This document shows positions 31,830 to 46,094 of a stretch of 64,000 bases of DNA, piece by piece. The position numbers and the translations under genes are program-made. The DNA comes from Billgrantia campisalis (GTDB lineage: Bacteria > Pseudomonadota > Gammaproteobacteria > Pseudomonadales > Halomonadaceae), in the NCBI RefSeq assembly GCF_022341425.1, contig NZ_JABFUC010000017.1, positions 1 to 64,000 on the forward strand, written 5' to 3'. Position 1 is the first letter of the stretch; the number at the start of each line of letters is the position of its first letter. Under the pieces are notes generated by a model. It had not been told where the DNA came from, searched no databases, and was given only the letters and a program-made list of their open reading frames with translations.

Positions 31830-32740
31830 GCGATGCGATAACGCGCCGTGCCGCCCACCTGGGCATGCTGCTGTGGGCGGTGCTGGTGGGGCTGTCGTTT
31901 CCCGCCGTGGGGCTGATGAGCGAGCTGCCGCCGCTGGCGCTCACCTCGCTGCGTTTCGCCATCGCCTGTGCCGGGCTGTGGTGGCTGGCGCGCCGCGCGC
32001 CGGGCTTTGTGCCGCCCTGGCGGGTGCTGCCGCTCTATGCGCTGATGGGGCTCTGCCTGGCCGGTTTCTTCGGCGCCATGTTCTGGGCCGCCCACCATGC
32101 CACGGCACTCTCCATGGCCACTCTCTATGTCAGCGTGCCGCTGCTGGCCTTCCTGCTGGGGCTGGGCTTTCGGGTCGAGCAGCCGGGCTGGCGGCTGCCG
32201 GCCATTCTGGCGCTGGGCGCCAGCGGGGCGCTGGGGCTGGCCTTCGCCGAGTCGCTCGGCGAGGCGGGCGGGCTGCACCTGGGCATCGGCGAGGCGGTGT
32301 TCTTCCTGGGCTGCGTCTCCTCGGCGCTCTACCCGGTGCTCAGCAAGTGGGGGCTCGCCAAGGGGTGGCTGCCGGCGTCCGCGGCGGTGCGCACCTTCTG
32401 GAGCCTGGGGCTCGGCGGCGTGCTGATCGGCCTGTTGGCGCTGGTCGTGGAACCGACGGGGCGCCTGGCCAGCATGACCGGTGGCGACCTGCTGCTGCTG
32501 GTCTATCTGGGGCTCTTCTCCAGCGCCCTGACCTTCTGGCTGATGCAGCGTGCCACTGCGGCGCTGACCCCCGGGGCCGTCACCGCCTACGGCTACCTGG
32601 TGCCCTTCGTCTCCATGCTGCTGCTGTTCATCCAGGCCCCCGGGCGGATCGGCTGGGTGTGGCTGCCGGGCAGCGTGCTGGTGCTCACGGCCATCGCCCT
32701 GCTGCTGCGCAACGGCCGCCCGCCCGCGCCGACGAGCTGA
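31826..32740 (+). CDS. EamA/DMT-family transporter
   Basis: 304 residues from a TTG at 31826 that overlaps the DUF2218 stop (TTGA); the next in-frame start is ATG 31865. Two EamA repeats with about ten hydrophobic helices are visible: MLLWAVLVGLSFPAVGLMSE in the first, and PVLSKWGLAKGW to LLRNGRPPAP in the second. It is a probable metabolite exporter of the inner membrane with unknown substrate. No good ribosome site is seen, so coupling to the upstream gene is likely. Confidence 0.87.
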   Translation: MSDAITRRAAHLGMLLWAVLVGLSFPAVGLMSELPPLALTSLRFAIACAGLWWLARRAPGFVPPWRVLPLYALMGLCLAGFFGAMFWAAHHATALSMATLYVSVPLLAFLLGLGFRVEQPGWRLPAILALGASGALGLAFAESLGEAGGLHLGIGEAVFFLGCVSSALYPVLSKWGLAKGWLPASAAVRTFWSLGLGGVLIGLLALVVEPTGRLASMTGGDLLLLVYLGLFSSALTFWLMQRATAALTPGAVTAYGYLVPFVSMLLLFIQAPGRIGWVWLPGSVLVLTAIALLLRNGRPPAPTS

Positions 32741-32747
32741 CCCCGGC

Positions 32748-34712
32748 TCACTCGCTGGCGCGCTCCGCCGCCGGCGCGAGTCCCGGGAAGCGGGAGCGAA
32801 TCTCCTCGTGTATCGCCGCCGCGTTTCCCGCGTGGCGGCGCGAGAAGTGGAAGGGGATCAGCTGTTCGACTTGCGCCGCGGCGGCGATCTCGCCGCAGGC
32901 GTGGGCGGTCAGGTGGCCGGTGAGGCGCGCCTGGTCGGCCTCGCGGGCCAGGAAGGGGGCCTCGCAGAACAGCACCCGGGCGCCGTGCGCCAGGGCGATC
33001 AAGCGCCGGCGGTTGTCGGCGCTGTCGCCCAGGTCGGTGGCATAGACCAGCCGCTCGCCGGGCCCGGTGAGCAGCAGTGCCTCGGCGAGCCGTGCCGCCT
33101 GCCATCGCTCACCGTCGGGCAGAGTGAGCCAGGCCTCCCCGTTGCCGGCCAGCATCCGCTGCTTGAGCTCCCCAAGCCATGGGCCCGGCGGCCAGCCGTG
33201 GGCGGCCAGGCGCTCCTTGCGCACCTTGATCTGGACGTCGGGTTCGAAGGCGAAGGCGAGCACCGGAGTGCCGTGGTCCAGCGTCGCGGCGCGCACGCGA
33301 AAACCGAGCTCCTCATGCACGATGCCGTCGATCACGCGGCGTGGGGGCAGGGGGGCCGGCGCCGCCTCCCCGGCGGTGATGCGCCAGCGTTCGAGCCGCT
33401 CGCCGTGCAGCTCGCCGACCTCGAAGCGCGGGGCCTTGTCGGCGACCCGGTCCCAGAGAATGCCGCGCATCAGGCCGTCGATATGCCCGGCGAGCCCGGG
33501 CGGCCCGACCAGCCGGCAGGGCGGGTAGTCGCCGATCCGCGAGCGCAGCAGCCACAGGAAGCCGCCGATATGATCGAAGTGGGTGTGGCTGATGAAGACG
33601 TCGCTCACCTGGTGGGCGAGGCGCGCCGGCAGGCGGCCCGGATCGCCCAGGTCGAAGAGCAGGCTGCGCTTCTGGTGCCGCAGGCGCAGGTGGAGCAGCG
33701 GGTCGCCGAAGACGCCGTTGACCAGGGTCGCCGTCAGGGTGGTGAGCCGGACCTGGGGGCGCGGTCCCTGTCCGGCCGCCAGGGGCGCGAGCGCCTCGGT
33801 CGCGGCCGGGGTGGGGCGGGGCGTCCCGGTCGGGGCGCGGTGGGGGTGGGCGGTGCCCAGCTGGCCGTCGGCGTGGCGCCGGGCGTCGCGCACCGCCAGG
33901 GCGGCGGGTGCGGCGGTGAGCGGCGCGGCTCGCAGCCGTAGTCGCTCGCCGTCGAGCGCCAGGATCTCGCCGAGTGCCAGGGTGTCGCCCCGGGCATCGA
34001 GCAGCCCGACCTGGCGGCCACGCCAGGCCTCGGGCACGCCGCGCGGTGGCGGGGTGCCGGTCACCGCCAAGGCGGTGAGCGCCAGGCAGCGCTCCTCGGC
34101 ACCGGCCAGGTAGGCGTCCCAGGCCGCGGTGCGGCGCTGGGTGCGGGCCTGGCGGCCGGGGTGGCGGGCCCCTTCGGCCGGCGGCAGGCGCCGCGTCTCA
34201 AGGCCCAGGGCGCGACACTCCGCGCTCAGCGGCGCGGGGCCGTGGTCCGCGGCGAGCATCAATAGGGCCGTGGCGCCGGCGGCCTCGGCCAGGGCCGGTA
34301 GCAGCTCGGCGCCGGCCACGCCGCGTATCACCCCGGGCGCATCGATCAGCAGCGGGCCCTCCCCGGCCTGGCGGGCGAGGCGGCGCAGGGCGTCCACCAG
34401 CGGCAGGCGGAAGCGGGCGGCGTCCAGGCTGGCCAGGGCGGCGAGCGCCTCCAGCTGCCAGTCGCCCTGCTCCCCCAGGGTGGCGTCCCAGCGCCCCAGG
34501 CAGGCGGCGCCGGGTGGGCCGAAACCGGGCAGGCCCGGATCGGCGCTCAGGCAGCGGCAGGCGTGGCCCTGCACTGCCAGGCTGGCGGCCGCGGCCCGGG
34601 CCAGGGTGCTCTTGCCGCTGCCCGGGGCGCCGGCCAGCAGCACCCGGTCGTGGCGGCCGAGCAGCGCCAGCAGGGGGTGGTTTGACGGCAGTGGTTCTGG
34701 TGGTGCGAGCAT
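32748..34712 (-). CDS. Clp1/Grc3-like P-loop kinase fused to RNase Z-like metallo-beta-lactamase
   Basis: 654 residues with two enzyme-like halves. Residues about 20-290: Walker A GAPGSGKST (28-36), CRCLSADPGLPGFGPPGA (53-70) and LLIDAPGVIRGVAGAELLPA (121-140), which align with the Clp1/Grc3/Nol9 RNA 5'-kinase pattern (P-loop, D-x-G-x-PG, N/D-T/A-x-G-W/V-x-x-G). Residues about 320-650: an RNase Z-like metallo-beta-lactamase with SHTHFDHIGG (H376, H378, D380, H381), LDHGTPVLAF, YATDLGDSAD (Asp560), TGHLTAHACGEIA and HFSRRH. A proline-rich linker joins them (285-320). Very high GC. It is convergent with the EamA gene and divergent from higB. The fold assignments are strong; RNA-processing activity is inferred. 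It is not the housekeeping tRNase Z in length. Confidence 0.75.
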   Translation of the reverse strand: MLAPPEPLPSNHPLLALLGRHDRVLLAGAPGSGKSTLARAAAASLAVQGHACRCLSADPGLPGFGPPGAACLGRWDATLGEQGDWQLEALAALASLDAARFRLPLVDALRRLARQAGEGPLLIDAPGVIRGVAGAELLPALAEAAGATALLMLAADHGPAPLSAECRALGLETRRLPPAEGARHPGRQARTQRRTAAWDAYLAGAEERCLALTALAVTGTPPPRGVPEAWRGRQVGLLDARGDTLALGEILALDGERLRLRAAPLTAAPAALAVRDARRHADGQLGTAHPHRAPTGTPRPTPAATEALAPLAAGQGPRPQVRLTTLTATLVNGVFGDPLLHLRLRHQKRSLLFDLGDPGRLPARLAHQVSDVFISHTHFDHIGGFLWLLRSRIGDYPPCRLVGPPGLAGHIDGLMRGILWDRVADKAPRFEVGELHGERLERWRITAGEAAPAPLPPRRVIDGIVHEELGFRVRAATLDHGTPVLAFAFEPDVQIKVRKERLAAHGWPPGPWLGELKQRMLAGNGEAWLTLPDGERWQAARLAEALLLTGPGERLVYATDLGDSADNRRRLIALAHGARVLFCEAPFLAREADQARLTGHLTAHACGEIAAAAQVEQLIPFHFSRRHAGNAAAIHEEIRSRFPGLAPAAERASE

Positions 34713-34784
34713 GGCACGCTCCTCGCCTCGCTACGCCCAGTGTGGGCGATAGCGACTGCCTTGCCCAAGCGGCAGTCATCCTGC

Positions 34785-34813
34785 TTGACGTATTACGCTT
34801 CGCGTAATATTTT
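34785..34813 (+). promoter_or_regulatory. higBA promoter with palindromic operator
   Basis: TTGACG (34785-34790) and TATTTT (34808-34813) are 17 bp apart. Between and overlapping them is the inverted repeat TATTACGC-TTC-GCGTAATA (34791-34809), the expected HigA operator. The transcription start would fall at about 34820, on the higB ATG. Confidence 0.72.
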
Positions 34814-34820
34814 TACCGTC

Positions 34821-35099
34821 ATGATCGAGTCCTTTGCCTGCAAGCGCACGCAGCAGCTTTTCGAGGGGAGGTGTCCCAGGGCGTTTCGGGCCTTTCGGCG
34901 CCAGGCCGAGCGCAAGCTGCAGCTGCTGGATTCGGCAACCACTCTGGATTTTCTGCGTTCGCCGCCTGGCAACCGCCTCGAGGCACTGCGTGGCAACAGG
35001 CAGGGGCAGTACAGCATCCGCATCAACGACCAATGGCGCCTCTGCTTTCGCTTCGAGAGCGGTGCCGCCTTCGATGTTGAGATCGTGGATTATCATTGA
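34821..35099 (+). CDS. higB: HigB-family toxin
   Basis: 92 residues from ATG 34821. A RelE-fold plasmid-maintenance killer protein: MIESFACKRTQQLFEG, GNRLEALRGNRQGQYSIRIN and DQWRLCFRFESG are characteristic of HigB (ribosome-dependent mRNA cleavage). There is no Shine-Dalgarno site, and the promoter spacing predicts a leaderless message. It precedes higA by 22 bp, toxin first as in all HigBA loci. Confidence 0.92.
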   Translation: MIESFACKRTQQLFEGRCPRAFRAFRRQAERKLQLLDSATTLDFLRSPPGNRLEALRGNRQGQYSIRINDQWRLCFRFESGAAFDVEIVDYH

Positions 35100-35121
35100 T
35101 CCTGGCGTAGGGAGCCTTCAT

Positions 35122-35424
35122 ATGATCAAGAACGGTATGCGGCCAATCCACCCGGGTGAGGTGTTGCGGGAAGACTATCTCCAGCCGCTGGAGATGAGCG
35201 TCAACGCGCTGGCGCGGGAGCTGCGTGTGCCTGCGACGCGCCTGCACGAGATCGTCAAGGAGCGCCGTGGCGTCTCGGCGGATACGGCATTGAGGCTGGC
35301 GCGTTACTTTGGCGGTGATGCCCAGTCGTGGCTGAACCTGCAAGCCACCTATGACCTCCGGAAGGTCGAGCTCGACCATGGCGAGCAGATCGCACGGGAT
35401 GTGTCGCCGCGAGATGCCGCCTGA
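35122..35424 (+). CDS. higA: HigA-family antitoxin
   Basis: 100 residues from ATG 35122, preceded by TAGGGAG. The XRE helix-turn-helix is typical of HigA (RPIHPGEVLREDYLQPL, SVNALARELRVPATRLHEI, FGGDAQSWLNLQATYDLRKV). It binds HigB and represses the operon, presumably at the palindrome 34791-34809. It is followed after 63 bp by dapB. Confidence 0.93.
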   Translation: MIKNGMRPIHPGEVLREDYLQPLEMSVNALARELRVPATRLHEIVKERRGVSADTALRLARYFGGDAQSWLNLQATYDLRKVELDHGEQIARDVSPRDAA

Positions 35425-36291
<867 letters not shown>

Positions 36292-36326
36292 GCTTGTGAG
36301 TCAGCTGCCGTCCGAGGGGCGTCGAG

Positions 36327-36411
36327 GGCAGGCCGAAGAGGAGGTCCTTCGCCATGGATGGCGAAGGTAGCGCCCAGGGATGGGTTCACAGCGCCTCCTC
36401 GCAGGCCTGTG
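36327..36411 (+). repeat. 85-nt structured intergenic repeat, copy A
   Basis: Outer arms 36327-36344 and 36394-36411 pair (CAGGCC core with GGCCTG; GAGGAGG with CCTCCTC). Inside are two hairpins: CCTTCGCC-ATGGAT-GGCGAAGG (36346-36367) and CCC-AGGGAT-GGG (36373-36384). Copies B (47492-47576) and C (58083-58166, minus) have the same layout with compensatory stem changes. Starts 36 nt after the dapB stop, in sense. Confidence 0.85.
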
Positions 36412-36578
36412 CTCGAATCAGCCCCGGTTCAGCGCCGGTTTGGTGGGTCCATGGCGTAAGGCAGTAGCCACACGAGGCTGTATCCTGTAACATCTCCAAA
36501 ATTTTGGCCGGGCGCCTGAAATACAGCAGTTCCACTGCGCGCTTGTTGCGTGGCCAGCCCCCGAGCAGTACAGACAAC

Positions 36579-36624
36579 AAGCGGGATGAAACCGGTTTAT
36601 CTATCGGCTTCGTCCCGCTTTTTT
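36579..36624 (+). terminator. Terminator/attenuator hairpin in the carAB leader
   Basis: AAGCGGGATGAA(A)CCG pairs with CGG(C)TTCGTCCCGCTT around a 10-base loop and ends in six Ts. It stands 80 bp upstream of the carA start, so it must be bypassed for carAB expression: either an attenuator or the end of a short upstream transcript. Confidence 0.7.
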
Positions 36625-36703
36625 ACGAGTCGAATCTGTCGCAATGACGATAGCCGCCGAGCCTGCGCCCCTCAGGCTCGCATCAGCATGGGAGGACCTT
36701 GTC

Positions 36704-37876
36704 TTGAACAGCCCCGCATTGAACAAACCCGCGATACTGGCCCTGGAAGACGGCAGTGTGTTTCATGGCACGGCGATCGGTGCCGATGGACAGACCAGCG
36801 GTGAGGTGGTGTTCAATACGGCGATGACCGGCTACCAGGAGATCCTGACCGACCCCTCCTACACCCGACAGATCGTCACTCTGACCTACCCGCATATCGG
36901 CAACACCGGCATCAACGCCGAGGACGTCGAGTCCGGCGCCATCGCCGCCGCCGGCCTGGTGATCCGCGACCTGCCGCTGGTCGCCAGCAACTTCCGTTCC
37001 GAGCAGTCGCTCTCCGATTACCTGAAGAGCCAGAACGTGCTCGGCATCGCCGATATCGACACCCGCCGCCTGACCCGCATCCTGCGCGACAAGGGGGCTC
37101 AGAACGGGGCGATTCTGGCCGGCAGCGAGGCCGAGGGCGACGACGCCGTCGAGCGCGCCCTGGCCGCGGCCCGCGCCTTCCCCGGGCTCAAGGGCATGGA
37201 CCTGGCCAAGGTGGTCTCCTGCCAGACCCCCTACGAGTGGACGGAAGGCGAGTGGACCCTGGGCGAGGGCTACGCCGATACCGCCGGCCCGGATGGAAAG
37301 GCCGAGCGTCCCTACCACGTGGTCGCCTACGACTTCGGCGTCAAGCGCAACATCCTGCGCATGCTCGCCGCCCGCGGCTGCCGCCTGACCGTGGTGCCGG
37401 CCCAGACCCCGGCCAGCGAGGTGCTGGCGATGAACCCGGATGGCGTCTTCCTGGCCAACGGCCCCGGCGACCCCGAGCCCTGCGACTACGCCATCCAGGC
37501 GATCCGCGAGATCCTCGAGACTGAGCTTCCGCTGTTCGGCATCTGCCTGGGTCACCAGCTGCTGGCGCTGGCCAGTGGCGCCAAGACGGTGAAGATGGGC
37601 CACGGCCACCACGGCGCCAACCACCCGGTGCAGGACCTCGACAGCGGCCAGGTGATGATCACCAGCCAGAACCACGGCTTCGCCGCCGACGAGGCGAGCC
37701 TGCCGGACACCCTGCGGGCCACGCACCGCTCGCTGTTCGACGGCACCCTGCAGGGGATCGAGCGCACCGACCGCCCGGCCTTCAGCTTCCAGGGGCACCC
37801 GGAAGCCAGTCCCGGCCCCAAGGACGTCTCGCCGCTGTTCGATCGTTTCGTCGCCATGATGAAGGCGCGCCGCTGA
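36704..37876 (+). CDS. carA: Carbamoyl-phosphate synthase small subunit
   Basis: 390 residues from TTG 36704. GGGAGG lies 8 bp upstream and the protein then starts [18 protein letters not shown], matching the family N-terminus; the in-frame ATG at 36644 would add 20 unrelated residues. It hydrolyses glutamine and passes ammonia to CarB, for arginine and pyrimidine synthesis. The class I amidotransferase nucleophile is Cys281 in [13 protein letters not shown], with the GHPEASPGP segment carrying the partner His and Glu. Confidence 0.95.
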   Translation: MNSPALNKPAILALEDGSVFHGTAIGADGQTSGEVVFNTAMTGYQEILTDPSYTRQIVTLTYPHIGNTGINAEDVESGAIAAAGLVIRDLPLVASNFRSEQSLSDYLKSQNVLGIADIDTRRLTRILRDKGAQNGAILAGSEAEGDDAVERALAAARAFPGLKGMDLAKVVSCQTPYEWTEGEWTLGEGYADTAGPDGKAERPYHVVAYDFGVKRNILRMLAARGCRLTVVPAQTPASEVLAMNPDGVFLANGPGDPEPCDYAIQAIREILETELPLFGICLGHQLLALASGAKTVKMGHGHHGANHPVQDLDSGQVMITSQNHGFAADEASLPDTLRATHRSLFDGTLQGIERTDRPAFSFQGHPEASPGPKDVSPLFDRFVAMMKARR

Positions 37877-37930
37877 GCGCGACCCGACCGACATCAGCCT
37901 GTTTTTCACCGATTAGCCGCGGGAATCATC

Positions 37931-41157
<3,227 letters not shown>

Positions 41158-41161
<4 letters not shown>

Positions 41162-41634
41162 ACAAGGTCCCGATGACGGTCGCCGGTGAGGCGCGCCTGC
41201 GCAAGGAGCTTGAGCACCTCAAGAGCGAGGCGCGTCCCAAGGTGATCGCCGCCATCGCCGAGGCCCGCGAGCACGGCGATCTCAAGGAGAACGCCGAGTA
41301 CCATGCCGCCCGCGAGCAGCAGGGTTTCATCGAGGGGCGCATCCAGGAGATCGAGAGCAAGCTCTCCAGTGCCCAGGTGATCGACGTCACCAAGCTGCCG
41401 CAGACCGGCAAGGTGATCTTCGGCGTCACCGTGGGGCTGATCAACCTGGGTAACGACGAAGAGGTCACCTACCGCATCGTTGGCGAGGACGAGGCCGAGA
41501 TCAAGGCCGGCAAGATTTCGGTGACCTCGCCCATCGCCCGCGCCCTGATCGGCAAGGAGGAGGGGGACGTGGTGGTGGTCAGGACCCCCGGCGGCGAGGT
41601 CGAGTACGAGATCTCAAGCGTCGAGCACCTGTAG
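41158..41634 (+). CDS. greA: Transcription elongation factor GreA
   Basis: 158 residues from ATG 41158, overlapping the carB stop, with GCAGGAG upstream. The N-terminal coiled coil ([40 protein letters not shown]) carries the acidic tip that triggers transcript cleavage by stalled RNA polymerase. The C-terminal domain is FKBP-like ([18 protein letters not shown]). The carAB-greA-yhbY neighbourhood is typical of the group. Confidence 0.97.
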
Positions 41635-41657
41635 CCCTTCGGGCAGCGACAAGGAAG

Positions 41658-41688
41658 CCCCGTCAGGCATGGGCCTGGCGGGGTTCTT
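41658..41688 (+). terminator. Terminator after greA
   Basis: CCCCGTCAGGC pairs with GCCTGGCGGGG (one G-U) around a 4-base loop, followed by TTCTT. It is 23 bp past the greA stop and ends the carAB-greA transcript. Confidence 0.82.
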
Positions 41689-41747
41689 GGTATCTTGCCC
41701 GGTAGCGTAGGGGGAGGCCGAGAGCTTGCTTCTCGCTCCTTGCGCGG

Positions 41748-42074
41748 TCAGTGCCGCCCGTGATGCCCCTCGAAGCGCTTGAGGTTGGAGAGCTTGGGGT
41801 TGGCCTGGGGGTTGGCGCGGTAGAGCAGCGCCATCTTGCCGATGGTCTGCACCCGCTCGGCGCCGCTGGCGGTGAGCAGCTCCTCGAGCATGGCGGCGCG
41901 GTCGTCGCGCTCCGGCAAGGCCAGCTTGACCTTGATCAGCTCGTGGTCGGCGAGCGCGCGGTCGAGTTCGGCCAAAAGCCCCTCGGACAGCCCGTTTTCC
42001 GATACGATCACCACCGGGTTGAGATGGTGGCCGATGCTGCGAAATGCTTTCTTTTGTGCCTGTGACAAGCTCAT
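41748..42074 (-). CDS. yhbY: YhbY-family RNA-binding protein (CRM domain)
   Basis: 108 residues. The CRM domain fills most of the protein: FRSIGHHLNPVVIVSENGLS, LADHELIKVKLALPERDDR and the Gly-rich loop region ERVQTIGKMALLYR. It associates with the pre-50S ribosomal subunit in E. coli. It is divergent from rlmE with a 168-bp gap, the usual arrangement. Confidence 0.95.
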   Translation of the reverse strand: MSLSQAQKKAFRSIGHHLNPVVIVSENGLSEGLLAELDRALADHELIKVKLALPERDDRAAMLEELLTASGAERVQTIGKMALLYRANPQANPKLSNLKRFEGHHGRH

Positions 42075-42242
42075 GGTATCTTGCGTCTTCCGGTTGCGCG
42101 TAACCTGTCATGGTACGGTGAAACGCCTACCGGTGAAAGCATGGCAAGGCCTGTTTGCCAGGCTACCCGCCCAGTTTCAGCGCTTACCGCTTCAGGCGCT
42201 TTGGCCTGCTCGCCGTTTTAGACCGATTTTCAAGGTGATGCC

Positions 42243-42929
42243 GTGGTTCGCTCCACTTCCTCCTCGGGTGACAACACCGATGCCGCGCGTCGGCCGCGTG
42301 CCGGCAAGCATGCCGCCAGCAAGACCAGCAAGGGGTGGCTGAAGGAGCACTTCGACGACCGCTTCGTCCAGCAGCGCTGGCAGGACGGCTATCGCAGCCG
42401 GGCCAGCTACAAGCTGCTGGCGCTGGACGAGAAGGACCGGCTGTTCACGCCGGGCATGGCGGTGATCGACCTGGGTGCGGCCCCGGGGGGCTGGAGCCAG
42501 GTGGCGGCCGAGAAGGTGGGCCCGGAGGGAGTGGTGATCGCCTCCGATATCCTGGAGATGGATGGCCTGGCCGGGGTCGAGTTCATCCAGGGCGACTTCA
42601 CCGAGGAGGCCGTGCTCGAGGCGATCCTCGCCGCGCTGGGCGGTCGGCCGGTGGATCTGGTGATGTCCGATATGGCCCCCAACATGAGCGGCATGGCCGC
42701 CATCGACCAGCCCCAGGCGATGTATCTCGTCGAGCTGGCGCTGGACCTGGCGCAGCAGACCCTGAGGCCGGGCGGCCGCTTTTTGGCCAAGGTCTTCCAG
42801 GGCGAAGGATTCGACGACTACCTCAAGGCGCTGCGCGGCAGCTTCGGCAAGGTGGTCACCCGCAAGCCGGACGCCTCCCGGGCGCGTTCCCGAGAGGTGT
42901 ACCTGCTGGCGGAGGGATTTCGCGGCTGA
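42243..42929 (+). CDS. rlmE: 23S rRNA (uridine2552-2'-O)-methyltransferase
   Basis: 228 residues from GTG 42243, with AAGGTGA upstream. SAM-binding [15 protein letters not shown] lies around residues 73-87. The K-D-K-E catalytic tetrad is represented by [11 protein letters not shown] (Lys), [11 protein letters not shown] (Asp), [10 protein letters not shown] (Lys) and the C-terminal SREVYLL (Glu). The basic N-terminal ~35 residues extend beyond the E. coli protein. It precedes ftsH. Confidence 0.95.
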   Translation: MVRSTSSSGDNTDAARRPRAGKHAASKTSKGWLKEHFDDRFVQQRWQDGYRSRASYKLLALDEKDRLFTPGMAVIDLGAAPGGWSQVAAEKVGPEGVVIASDILEMDGLAGVEFIQGDFTEEAVLEAILAALGGRPVDLVMSDMAPNMSGMAAIDQPQAMYLVELALDLAQQTLRPGGRFLAKVFQGEGFDDYLKALRGSFGKVVTRKPDASRARSREVYLLAEGFRG

Positions 42930-43141
42930 GCATTGGCTCGGCGGCAGAAGACGGTGGTCGGCGACACGCCGGTTGCCGATAGATAAAGACTAATGGCGCG
43001 ATGGCCGGACATGGCCGTCCAACTGTGTCACAGTTAGGTGCGGCGCGGCTTCGCGGCGTCGGGTGGAACATGCCTTGCCCACGCGTGGTCTCAATGCCAG
43101 GCGTTTCGGCCGGGAAAGATGCTTGCAATGAGGGTAGTCCC

Positions 43142-45136
<1,995 letters not shown>

Positions 45137-45156
45137 TCTCGCTCGCCGCCCCAGGC

Positions 45157-45179
45157 AGGCGCCCCACGGGGCGCCTTTG
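45157..45179 (+). terminator. Hairpin after ftsH
   Basis: AGGCGCCCC pairs with GGGGCGCCT around two to four bases, followed by TTTG, 21 bp after the ftsH stop. It is a partial terminator before folP. Confidence 0.65.
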
Positions 45180-45234
45180 CCGTGCGGGGTGGCCGTTTCT
45201 ACGCCTCTGCGACCCGTCACAGGACCGACAGTAC

Positions 45235-46092
45235 ATGATGGACAGCGCTTCCCCGACCTGGCTGCCGTGTGGACGGCACCGCCTCGACCTCTCCTTTCCC
45301 CGGGTCATGGGGATTCTCAATGTCACTCCCGACTCCTTCTCCGACGGTGGCCACCATCTGGCCCTGGACGACGCCCTGCGCCACGCCGAGCGCATGCTGG
45401 CCGAGGGGGCGGCGATCATCGACGTGGGCGGCGAGTCCACCCGCCCCGGGGCGCTGCCGGTCACGCCGCAGCAGGAGCTCGACCGGGTGGCGCCGGTGGT
45501 GGAGGCCCTGGTGCGTGAGCTCGATGCGCTGGTGTCGGTGGATACCAGCAGCCCCGAGGTGATGCGCGAGGCCGCCGCACTGGGCGCCGGGATGCTCAAC
45601 GACGTACGGGCCCTGGAGCGCGAGGGGGCGCTCTCGGCGGCGATCGGCAGCGGCCTGCCGGTGTGTCTGATGCACCGCCAGGGGGAGCCTCGCGACATGC
45701 AGCAGGCGCCCCGCTATGATGAGCCGGTGGAGGAGGTGGTGGCCGACTACCTCGGCGCCCGGGTGGCGGCCTGCGAGGCGGCCGGGCTGCGCCGTGAGCG
45801 CCTGCTGCTCGACCCGGGCTTCGGCTTCGGCAAGACGGTGGAGCACAACCTGCGCCTGCTCAACCGCATGGATCGGCTGTCCCGGCTGGAGCTGCCGCTG
45901 CTGGTGGGCATGTCGCGCAAGAGTATGATCGGCAAGGTGCTGGGCCGGCCGGTGGAGGAGCGCCTGTCGGGCGGGCTGGCGCTGGCCGCGCTGGCCGTCG
46001 ATCGTGGCGCCCGCATCCTGCGAGTCCATGACGTCGGCCCGACCCTGGACGCGGTGAACATGACCTGGGCCGTACTCAAGGAAGGCTGCTAA
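45235..46092 (+). CDS. folP: Dihydropteroate synthase
   Basis: 285 residues. It joins p-aminobenzoate to dihydropterin pyrophosphate in folate synthesis and is the sulfonamide target. The motif [16 protein letters not shown] lies at residues 24-39; [11 protein letters not shown] and [13 protein letters not shown] follow. The double ATG at 45235/45238 leaves the exact start open by one codon. It stands between ftsH and glmM as in E. coli. Confidence 0.96.
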   Translation: MMDSASPTWLPCGRHRLDLSFPRVMGILNVTPDSFSDGGHHLALDDALRHAERMLAEGAAIIDVGGESTRPGALPVTPQQELDRVAPVVEALVRELDALVSVDTSSPEVMREAAALGAGMLNDVRALEREGALSAAIGSGLPVCLMHRQGEPRDMQQAPRYDEPVEEVVADYLGARVAACEAAGLRRERLLLDPGFGFGKTVEHNLRLLNRMDRLSRLELPLLVGMSRKSMIGKVLGRPVEERLSGGLALAALAVDRGARILRVHDVGPTLDAVNMTWAVLKEGC

Positions 46093-46094
46093 AC

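Larger units (their letters stand above)
36292..36703 (+). other. dapB-carA intergenic region / carAB leader
   Basis: 412 bp without a recognised gene. It holds the structured repeat copy A (36327-36411) and a strong terminator hairpin (36579-36624) 80 bp before carA. I found no convincing leader peptide or well-spaced promoter. It probably contains the carAB promoter between about 36430 and 36560. Confidence 0.5.

Noticed and set aside
34791..34810. TAATAT (34805-34810) as the -10 of higBA
   Set aside because: It would be only 14 bp from TTGACG; TATTTT at 34808-34813 gives a normal 17-bp spacer.
36550..36804. 84-codon frame spanning the carA leader and start
   Set aside because: It crosses the terminator hairpin and the carA start in another frame and resembles no known leader peptide.
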